From Pseudomonadota bacterium (GTDB lineage Bacteria > Pseudomonadota > Alphaproteobacteria > Rhizobiales > Xanthobacteraceae), in contig JAJYAH010000068.1 of the NCBI GenBank assembly GCA_021779635.1, positions 3,042 to 15,574 of the forward strand: a stretch of DNA of 12,533 bases. Reading direction: 5' to 3'. The position numbers and the translations under genes are program-made. Below, in pieces: positions 7,619 through 12,533 of the stretch; position 1 is the first letter of the stretch, and every line of letters begins with the position of its first letter. Below the pieces are notes generated by a model. The model did no database searches and was not told the DNA's origin. It saw only the letters and a list, made by a program, of their open reading frames with translations.

Positions 7619-7747
7619 AAGAGCGGCAGTTGCCCGGCGTTTGGTCTACCGTTCCGGGGGGCCGCAGCGGATGCCGGCCTTCAGCCCCTTTGGAGAACCG
7701 TGCTTTGAAATTGACAAAGCCGCGCGGAACGACAAAAGGAATTGCGT

Positions 7748-8374
7748 ATGACTATGACAAAGACGAAGGGCGATGCGACCCGGGCCCAGGTGATCGAAGG
7801 CGCGATACGGGTGCTATCGGCGACGGGCGTTATCGGAGCCACGACGCGAAAGATCGCAGCCGAATCCGGCGTGCGCCTGGCAACACTGCACTATCACTTC
7901 GACAGCAAGAGCGCGTTGCTTCTGGCGGTGTTCGAAGCGCTGATCGATGAAATGACGCTGGCTTTTCGCGAGGAGATAAAGGATAGCAGCAGCCTTGACG
8001 ATTGCATCGAACAGGTGCTCAAGGCGGCATGGCGCTGGGTCACGCAAACGCGGGTGCTGCAAATCGTTCAGTATGAGTTGACATTATATGCGCTTCGCGA
8101 GGGCGCCCAATGGCTCGCCGTCCAGCAATACGACGCCTATGTTCGGGTCTATCTCGATTTCCTGATCGCGGTTTCCAAGAGAACCGGAGAGCTCTCCCCC
8201 TCCGGCTGCACCGCCGTTGCCCGCTTCATGCTGGCCAGCGTCGACGGGCTATTGCTGCAGGAACTGGCCAAACCCAATCAAGCGCGATCGAAGCGCGGGA
8301 TCGAGGCCCTTATCCGGGCCGCGCAAATTTACGCCCGCTCGCTGGCGCCGGAGCGCGAACTGAATGCGCAGTAG
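7748..8374 (+). CDS. TetR/AcrR-family transcriptional regulator
   Basis: This is a 208-residue DNA-binding protein. The N-terminal helix-turn-helix is clear: ATRAQVIEGAIRVLSATG, then TTRKIAAESGVRLATLHYHF with the LHYHFDSKSALL ending typical of TetR proteins (about residues 31-58). The rest is an alpha-helical ligand and dimerisation domain with no motif that names the ligand. I start at the ATG 7748, seven nt after AAAAGGA (7734-7740). An in-frame TTG at 7742 is too close to that site, and a second ATG at 7754 is possible. It is divergent from the seven-gene operon across 258 bp, and that region holds strong dyads. It therefore most likely represses the operon until a substrate or intermediate of the pathway binds. 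No promoter for this gene was recognisable. Confidence 0.92.
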   Translation: MTMTKTKGDATRAQVIEGAIRVLSATGVIGATTRKIAAESGVRLATLHYHFDSKSALLLAVFEALIDEMTLAFREEIKDSSSLDDCIEQVLKAAWRWVTQTRVLQIVQYELTLYALREGAQWLAVQQYDAYVRVYLDFLIAVSKRTGELSPSGCTAVARFMLASVDGLLLQELAKPNQARSKRGIEALIRAAQIYARSLAPERELNAQ

Positions 8375-8500
8375 ATGAAGCGCAGGCTGGCAGCCGGAAA
8401 CTGAACGTTTGTCGGAACGAATCAGCCGGATCTATCGGACTGGAAAGCGAATCCGAGACGTGCCGCGTGATTGATAGAATGGAAACTCGCATAATCGAAT

Positions 8501-8525
8501 GAACCGGACTCAATTTCGTCGGTTC
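8501..8525. terminator. Stem-loop between convergent genes, weak terminator candidate
   Basis: GAACCG (8501-8506) and CGGTTC (8520-8525) form a 6-bp stem with a 13-nt loop. Flanking AATG/CATT bases can extend it across a small bulge. It lies in the 172-bp gap between the convergent tetR (stop 8374) and GlxA-type gene (stop 8547). No T tract follows on either strand, so a role in termination is only suggested by position. The rest of the gap shows nothing else. Confidence 0.25.
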
Positions 8526-8546
8526 TCATTTCCCGGTCCATCAAGC

Positions 8547-9644
8547 CTACATCCCGAGCATGACTTTCTGTTGCGATGCATCGATGGCCGATTGCGACCT
8601 GCATCTTTGTCTGAAATCCCCAGGCGAAATCTGCAAGACCCGAACGAATGCTCTGCGCATGTTCCCCGGAATGAAAAATCCTGTGCGGTAAGCAATCTGC
8701 TGGATGGAAAGCGAAGTCGTTTCCAGCAAGAGGCGGGCCGCCTCCACTCGCACTTGCTCAATATAACGACTTGGCGTCATCCTGAGTTCAAGTTGAAATG
8801 CTCGACTGAAATTGCGAGGACTCATTGCCGCTCGCTTTGCCAATTCATCCACAGACAAGTCGGCGTGAAGATTTTCAAGCGCCCACTCCATGGCATCGGC
8901 GATCTTGGTATTGCTGGCTGATTGAGCCTTCAAAAATGCGCTGATCTGCGGTTGACCACCTGAGCGCCGCAGGAAGATCACCATCATCCGGGCAACGTCC
9001 AGCGAAGTTGCGTGCCCGCAATCGCTTTCGATGAGGTGCAAGCAAAGATCGATTCCCGCCGTCACGCCTGCCGCGGTGTAGACGGGACCGTCGCGGACAA
9101 AGAGGCAGTCCGGTTCGACGCGGATCTTCGGAAACATGGCAGACAGCCGCTTGGCAGCCCGCCAGTGCGTCGCCGCGCGCCGGCCGTCGAGCAAACCAGC
9201 CGCAGCCAGCGCAAATGCGCCGTTGCTGATTGATCCGACGCGGCGAGCCAGTGGTGCCGCGACGGCAAGCCAGTCGACGAGTCCTTGCTCGCATACGTTT
9301 GTCTCATCATCGAGGCTTCCGGCAACCAGGATCGTGTCGTAGAAATTCAAATCCGATCCGATCACTTTGTCCGGAAGCAGACGAGTGCCTGAAGACGACA
9401 CTATCGGTCCGGCGCTCACGCCGATCAGGTCAACCTCATATCGTGAAGAAGATTCGCTGGATCGATTGGCTTCGTGAAAAGCGTCGATCGGCCCCATGAA
9501 GTCCAGCGCCTGGGATCCGCTCGGCGCGACAATGCCGATACGCAGGACGCGGTTGGATCTATTCGAGAACGTCTGCAATTTGTCCCGCCATAGCTCACGT
9601 TTCGCTAAACGCGATCGGCCCGCGCTTATCGCCGCACATTTCAA
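8547..9644 (-). CDS. GlxA-family transcriptional regulator (DJ-1/PfpI-like domain + AraC-type HTH), cysteine replaced by serine
   Basis: This is a regulator of up to 365 residues. Residues about 33-200 form a DJ-1/PfpI-like (class I glutamine amidotransferase-like) sensor domain, seen in LRIGIVAPSGSQALDFMGP, the AAAGLLDGRRAATHW block (147-161) and YTAAGVTAGIDL (189-200). Residues about 250-350 are an AraC-type double helix-turn-helix: SVDELAKRAAMSPRNFSRAF and IQQIAYRTGFFIPGNMRRAF. The nucleophile-elbow position reads GSISNG (137-142), where the neighbouring paralogue has GSVCTG, so C is S140. The TTG at 9644 gives a roughly 30-residue N-terminal extension and has no ribosome binding site. A second TTG at 9578 gives 343 residues, closer to the family norm, and fits the likely promoter better. 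Effector and targets are unknown. Confidence 0.88.
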   Translation of the reverse strand: MKCAAISAGRSRLAKRELWRDKLQTFSNRSNRVLRIGIVAPSGSQALDFMGPIDAFHEANRSSESSSRYEVDLIGVSAGPIVSSSGTRLLPDKVIGSDLNFYDTILVAGSLDDETNVCEQGLVDWLAVAAPLARRVGSISNGAFALAAAGLLDGRRAATHWRAAKRLSAMFPKIRVEPDCLFVRDGPVYTAAGVTAGIDLCLHLIESDCGHATSLDVARMMVIFLRRSGGQPQISAFLKAQSASNTKIADAMEWALENLHADLSVDELAKRAAMSPRNFSRAFQLELRMTPSRYIEQVRVEAARLLLETTSLSIQQIAYRTGFFIPGNMRRAFVRVLQISPGDFRQRCRSQSAIDASQQKVMLGM

Positions 9645-9660
9645 CAGTGTCAGCCAGGTG

Positions 9661-9714
9661 AGACTAACGCATCAAATCTGCGAGGGACGGCCAAAATCAC
9701 TTCAGGGTCGGCCA
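9661..9714 (-). promoter_or_regulatory. AraC-type direct-repeat operator and possible promoter upstream of the GlxA-type gene
   Basis: GGACGGCCA (9685-9693) and GGTCGGCCA (9706-9714) are direct repeats with one mismatch, exactly 21 bp apart (two helical turns), the usual half-site spacing for AraC-family dimers. On the minus strand the proximal copy overlaps the position of a -35 element 18 nt from a weak -10-like TAGTCT (9666-9661), as in activation from an AraC site abutting -35. The rest of the 9645-9907 gap holds short perfect palindromes: TCGCCG-AAGAG-CGGCGA (9780-9796), ACCCGGTCGGGT-type stem (9872-9883) and CCGCTAGCGG (9887-9896). The last two lie just past the stop of the upstream GlxA gene and could act in its termination, although no T tract follows. 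Confidence 0.45.
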
Positions 9715-9907
9715 TCCTTCAACAAACTGTAACAGCGCCGATCGGCTCCGAAGCCTGAATTGATGCGAACATGCGACGTTCGCCGAAGAGCGGCGAGAGT
9801 CCGCTTGTCGCAACGGCCCATAACGCAACCGAAGGAGAAAACGGTCCGCTCACGTATCCATCTCGGAGCACACCCGGTCGGGTTCTCCGCTAGCGGGGTG
9901 GTACCGA

Positions 9908-10927
9908 TCAGCGCCGTCCATAGGTCTGATTTCGGAAATGACCACCGGAAGGAATGGACTTATTCTCGGTACCCACCCAGGCGCTGCGAAATCGGCGTCG
10001 ATACTCGCCGGGGCTTACTCCGAGTTCGCGAATAAACTTGCGCCGCATGCCGTCGACATTGCCGAATCCGCATTGCGAAGCAATTTGCTGCAGCGGCTTG
10101 GCCGTGTCCTCCAGAAATCGACGGGCCGCGTCCAGCCTGGCCGCGTCGACGAATTCGGCGGGAGTAATGTTCATTTCCTGTCTGAAAACGCGGGCGAAAT
10201 TGCGGGTGCTCATGCCTGCATGCTTGGCCAGGTTATCGACCGAGAGCCGTTCCGACAAATTCTCGATCACATATTCCTGCGCTTGCTGGATTCGCGTTTT
10301 CCCGGACATCTGCGCGGCGAGATGGGCGCTAAATTGCGATTGCCCGCCGGGCCGCTTCAGGAACATCACCATGTAACGGGCAACGATCAGGGCCAGTTCA
10401 CGGCCGTAGTCTTCCTCCACCAGAGCCAGAGCGAGGTCCATCCCGGCGGTAACTCCAGCTGTCGTACAGAGAGCACCGTCCTGGATGAAAATCTGATCCG
10501 CATCGATGTCCAGGCTCGGATACTCGCTTCTCAAACGACCCGCGCATTCCCAATGCGTGGTCACACGTTTGCCGTCGAGCAGCCCGGCTGCGGCCAAAAG
10601 AAATACGCCGGTACATACCGAACCGTATCGTCGGGCTTCGGGGGCGCGTCGTCGAAGCCATTTCACCACCGCCGGATCGATCGTCTCAAACGACGGATCT
10701 CCGCCGACCAAAAGCGTGTCGATCGGCTCGTCCGGCTCGAAGATATTGCGATCGGCAAGGAACCGAAGGCTGCCGGTTCCGCAGACCGGTTCGGCGGACG
10801 TTGACATCACCTGGACTTCATACGCCGTCGGGTCACCCAGCCTTCGAGCCGCCTCCCAAAATACCTCGGCTGGTCCAACCACATCTAGCGATTGAACACC
10901 GGGGGGTGCCAGTATCGTTACACGCAT
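9908..10927 (-). CDS. GlxA-family transcriptional regulator (DJ-1/PfpI-like domain + AraC-type HTH)
   Basis: This is a 339-residue regulator of normal family length. The N-terminal sensor domain starts MRVTILAPPGVQSLDVVGPAEVF and contains the cysteine nucleophile elbow GSVCTGVF (C105), the AAGLLDGKRVTTHWECAGRL block (113-132) and CTTAGVTAGMDLALALVE (154-171). The AraC-type double helix-turn-helix occupies about 215-315: SVDNLAKHAGMSTRNFARVF and LQQIASQCGFGNVDGMRRKF, ending SPGEYRRRFR. The ATG at 10927 has GGGAG about 12 nt upstream, a little far. It lies upstream of, and in the same direction as, the second paralogue, with 263 bp between. Regulators of this family often sense amino acid or quaternary amine derivatives; nothing here fixes the effector. 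Confidence 0.93.
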   Translation of the reverse strand: MRVTILAPPGVQSLDVVGPAEVFWEAARRLGDPTAYEVQVMSTSAEPVCGTGSLRFLADRNIFEPDEPIDTLLVGGDPSFETIDPAVVKWLRRRAPEARRYGSVCTGVFLLAAAGLLDGKRVTTHWECAGRLRSEYPSLDIDADQIFIQDGALCTTAGVTAGMDLALALVEEDYGRELALIVARYMVMFLKRPGGQSQFSAHLAAQMSGKTRIQQAQEYVIENLSERLSVDNLAKHAGMSTRNFARVFRQEMNITPAEFVDAARLDAARRFLEDTAKPLQQIASQCGFGNVDGMRRKFIRELGVSPGEYRRRFRSAWVGTENKSIPSGGHFRNQTYGRR

Positions 10928-10980
10928 CAGCTGATCTTGCTCCCTACCGCTTTGTCCTGCAAATCCCGTTCCGCCAGTTT

Positions 10981-11027
10981 CGGCCGTTGGTCAATGTGGC
11001 GGCCGATTGGCCGGCAATTTCGGCCAA
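10981..11027. promoter_or_regulatory. Cluster of CGGCC half-sites and inverted repeat in the GlxA/nickel-transporter divergent region
   Basis: CGGCC occurs at 10981, 11000 and 11021, spaced 19 and 21 bp. The last copy forms the right arm of a perfect 7-bp inverted repeat, TTGGCCG-GCAATTT-CGGCCAA (11007-11027). The TCGGCCA core matches one half-site upstream of the neighbouring GlxA-type gene (9709-9714). Further copies occur at 11229-11236 (reverse orientation) and as CCGGCCATCC at 11109-11118. A plausible reading is an operator for one or both GlxA-type proteins in front of their own gene and the divergent metal transporter gene. Confidence 0.45.
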
Positions 11028-11054
11028 AAACAGGCGAGAAACGGACAATGTGGC
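10989..11054 (-). repeat. Pair of GCCACATTGWCC direct repeats, 54 bp apart
   Basis: On the plus strand GGTCAATGTGGC (10989-11000) and GGACAATGTGGC (11043-11054) match at 11 of 12 positions. They flank the TTGGCCG inverted repeat. On the minus strand each ends in TTGWCC, which resembles a -35 element, but no good -10 was found at the proper spacing for either. They may be regulator half-sites rather than promoters. Confidence 0.4.
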
Positions 11055-11072
11055 TCGGTATCGATCGCGACG

Positions 11073-11114
11073 GTGAGCGCGGCGCGCTCACATCTCAGGC
11101 CGGAGATGCCGGCC
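11073..11114 (+). other. Strong overlapping hairpins in the leader region upstream of the nickel/cobalt transporter
   Basis: GTGAGCGC-GGC-GCGCTCAC (11073-11091) is a perfect 8-bp stem with a 3-nt loop. It is followed by two mutually exclusive stems: CATCTC/GAGATG (11091-11108) and GGCCGG/CCGGCC (11098-11114). A further stem, GCATC-GGC-GATGC (11311-11323), sits just before the ribosome binding site. This would suit a regulatory 5' leader if transcription starts upstream of 11073, but the start site is not known and GC-rich DNA forms such stems readily. The remainder of 10928-11341 contains no gene I can support and no cobalamin, NiCo or other riboswitch consensus I recognise. Confidence 0.35.
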
Positions 11115-11329
11115 ATCCGATAAAGCCGGTCGAGAATTCATAAGGGCGCCGGCGGGCCCAGCATCCGTGAACGCATTATTGATGCCGCGACGTGCATAAC
11201 GTGCCGATTTTGCCGGCAATGCCGACCATTGGCCGATTTTCGCACTTCTTCGTCCAGAATCATAACCTCAAGCGGTTTGCAGGAGCGACTGGACTTCGAT
11301 GCAATACCGGGCATCGGCGATGCTTCGAT

Positions 11330-11344
11330 GGAGGGGTCGGCTTG
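11330..11344 (+). promoter_or_regulatory. Ribosome binding site that decides the transporter start
   Basis: GGAGGGG (11330-11336) lies 5 nt upstream of a TTG (11342-11344) in the transporter frame. An alternative in-frame GTG at 11192 has no such site and would add 50 residues that are not hydrophobic and do not resemble the family. Confidence 0.65.
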
Positions 11345-12409
11345 ACCAGACGTTTGCAGTCGCTCATTCCCAGGAACGCACACGCATCCGAGCGGCTCGG
11401 CTTTCGCCAGCGGGTCGTCGGTATCTGCATATTCCTCATTGCAGCTAACCTTTCGGTTTGGGCCTGGGCCCTCACCGCGTTCGCCCATCAACCGGTTCTC
11501 ATCGGAACCGCGGTGCTGGCCTATAGTCTCGGGCTACGCCACGCCATCGATGCCGACCACATCGCGGCGATCGACAACGTGACGCGCAAGTTGATGCAAG
11601 ATGGAAAGCGGCCGGTCTCCGTCGGCTTTTTCTTTGCCCTGGGGCATTCAACGGTCGTCGTGCTCGCTTCCCTCGCCGTAGGGCTGACTGCAAATGCCCT
11701 GAGCGACAAGCTGGTTTCCTATCGTGAGATCGGCGGTGTCATCGGTACATCGGCGTCGGCGTCGTTCCTGTTTATCATTGCGATAGCAAATCTAATCGTG
11801 CTCCGCGGCGTATACCGGGCCTTTCGCCTGGTCGAGCGCGGCCATAACGTCACGGATGAGGATATTGACGCGCTCCTGCAGCAGCGAGGTTGGCTGGCGC
11901 GGCTATTCAGGCCCCTGTTCCGGTTTGTTTCGAAAAGCTGGCATCTTTATCCGATTGGTCTGCTGTTCGCGCTTGGCTTTGAAACTGCCAGCGAGATCAG
12001 CCTGTTCGGCCTTTCTGCGCAAGCCTCCGACGCGGTCTCCAACTGGTCGCTATTGATTTTTCCTTCGCTGTTCGCCGCGGGCATGACGCTCGTCGACACC
12101 ACCGACGGCGTCCTGATGCTCGGTGCTTACGGCTGGGCCTATCGAAACCCCATGCGCAAGCTGTTCTACAATCTCACCATCACCTCGGTGTCCGTGCTGA
12201 TGGCATTGGTGGTCGGCGGCGTCGAAACGCTCGGCCTGATCGCGGATCAATTTCACCTTCGGGGTGTCTTCTGGAATGCGGTCTCCGACCTCAACGATCA
12301 TTTCGGCGTGCTCGGCTACGGCATCGTTGTGTTGTTCGCCGTGAGCTGGGGGATATCGTCGCTGATCTATCGCTTCAAGCGATACGACCTTTACGCCACA
12401 CCGGAATGA
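11342..12409 (+). CDS. HoxN/HupN/NixA-family nickel/cobalt permease
   Basis: This inner-membrane, high-affinity Ni2+/Co2+ uptake protein has 355 residues from the TTG, a normal length for the family, with about eight membrane segments. The diagnostic signature RHAIDADHIAAIDN (66-79, containing H-x4-D-H: H67, D72, H73) is complete. So are the second motif FALGHSTVVV (98-107), LGFETASEI (211-219) and GMTLVDTTDG (247-256). A hydrophilic loop (about 160-200) separates the two halves. I prefer the TTG at 11342 over the GTG at 11192 because of the ribosome binding site. Such permeases feed NiFe-hydrogenase, urease or cobalamin synthesis, but none of those genes lies in the window, so the metal (Ni or Co) and its user are open. 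The gene is divergent from the GlxA-type regulator. The symbol hupN or hoxN would be by family only. Confidence 0.92.
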   Translation: MTRRLQSLIPRNAHASERLGFRQRVVGICIFLIAANLSVWAWALTAFAHQPVLIGTAVLAYSLGLRHAIDADHIAAIDNVTRKLMQDGKRPVSVGFFFALGHSTVVVLASLAVGLTANALSDKLVSYREIGGVIGTSASASFLFIIAIANLIVLRGVYRAFRLVERGHNVTDEDIDALLQQRGWLARLFRPLFRFVSKSWHLYPIGLLFALGFETASEISLFGLSAQASDAVSNWSLLIFPSLFAAGMTLVDTTDGVLMLGAYGWAYRNPMRKLFYNLTITSVSVLMALVVGGVETLGLIADQFHLRGVFWNAVSDLNDHFGVLGYGIVVLFAVSWGISSLIYRFKRYDLYATPE

Positions 12410-12505
12410 GTCAAGGCCGGTTGATGTGAGAGATGTGAGCAGCCAACCCGTCAGGGCTACCGGCTGCCTCTGGCTCGACTAATATCTGTTCCTGCCGCTT
12501 TAATG

Positions 12506-12531
12506 GCTTTGCCGAACCGGGAAGCTTTTTT
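12506..12531 (+). terminator. Likely Rho-independent terminator downstream of the nickel/cobalt permease
   Basis: The stem GCTTT-(G)-CCG, loop AAC, CGG-GAAGC (one bulge, one G.T pair) is followed directly by six Ts (12526-12531), about 100 nt after the permease stop codon. A second stem-loop, GCAGCC (12439-12444) with GGCTGC (12462-12467), lies between them but has no T tract. No gene is visible between 12410 and 12505. Confidence 0.6.
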
Positions 12532-12533
12532 GC

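Noticed and set aside
7711..7716. TTGACA as the -35 of the tetR promoter
   Set aside because: No acceptable -10 sequence occurs 16-19 nt downstream, and that spacing falls on the ribosome binding site.
8499..8921. 140-codon plus-strand open frame over the 3' end of the GlxA-type gene
   Set aside because: It lies antisense to the AraC-type DNA-binding domain and has no family features of its own.
10928..11341. Cobalamin or NiCo riboswitch, or NikR operator, upstream of the metal permease
   Set aside because: The conserved B12-box type sequence, the NiCo RNA core and the GTATGA/TCATAC dyad were looked for by eye and not found; only unclassified stems are present.
1..12533. Mobile element, CRISPR array or defence system
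   Set aside because: No transposase, integrase, phage or nuclease gene, no regularly spaced repeats, and no tRNA-type attachment site were visible; codon style looks uniform across the genes.

Overview
The window is GC-rich DNA from an alphaproteobacterium. Protein style, tight operons, GTG/TTG starts and gene families point to the Hyphomicrobiales, perhaps a Bradyrhizobium- or Rhodopseudomonas-like soil organism. That placement is inference, because no rRNA, tRNA or other taxonomic marker is present. I see no insertion sequence, phage gene, CRISPR array or structural RNA gene of a known class.

Left part (about 160-7620, minus strand): one tightly packed seven-gene operon. Read from its promoter it runs: class III PLP aminotransferase, class II histone-deacetylase-like zinc amidohydrolase, Tat-exported periplasmic binding protein, LivG-type ATPase, LivF-type ATPase, LivH-type permease, LivM-type permease. 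Genes are 48 nt or less apart and several overlap by 4 nt. The layout suggests one pathway: import of an N-acylated amine or amide by a branched-chain-amino-acid-type (HAAT) ABC transporter, removal of the acyl group by the amidohydrolase, and transamination of the freed amino group. Acetylated polyamines or diamines are an attractive but unproven substrate. A divergent TetR-family regulator lies next to it. Between them is a striking array of GGTC/GACC half-sites (7581-7618) that covers the predicted -35 element of the operon, so local repression with ligand-induced release is likely.

Middle part (8375-10927, minus strand): two tandem paralogous GlxA-type regulators (DJ-1/PfpI-like domain plus AraC-type DNA-binding domain). 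The second in transcription order (8547-9644) has serine where its neighbour has the nucleophile-elbow cysteine. The upstream regions of both carry copies of a TCGGCCA-type element, including a pair exactly 21 bp apart, typical of AraC-family operators.

Right part (10928-12533): a 414-bp regulatory region with inverted repeats and strong hairpins, followed by a HoxN/HupN/NixA-family nickel/cobalt transporter on the plus strand, best started at a TTG with a good ribosome binding site, and a likely intrinsic terminator at the window edge. No hydrogenase, urease or cobalamin gene is in view, so the metal's user is unknown.

The best candidate for something not well described is the amidohydrolase/aminotransferase/ABC-transporter operon with its tandem operator. 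Second is the GlxA pair with shared operator-like repeats next to a metal transporter.
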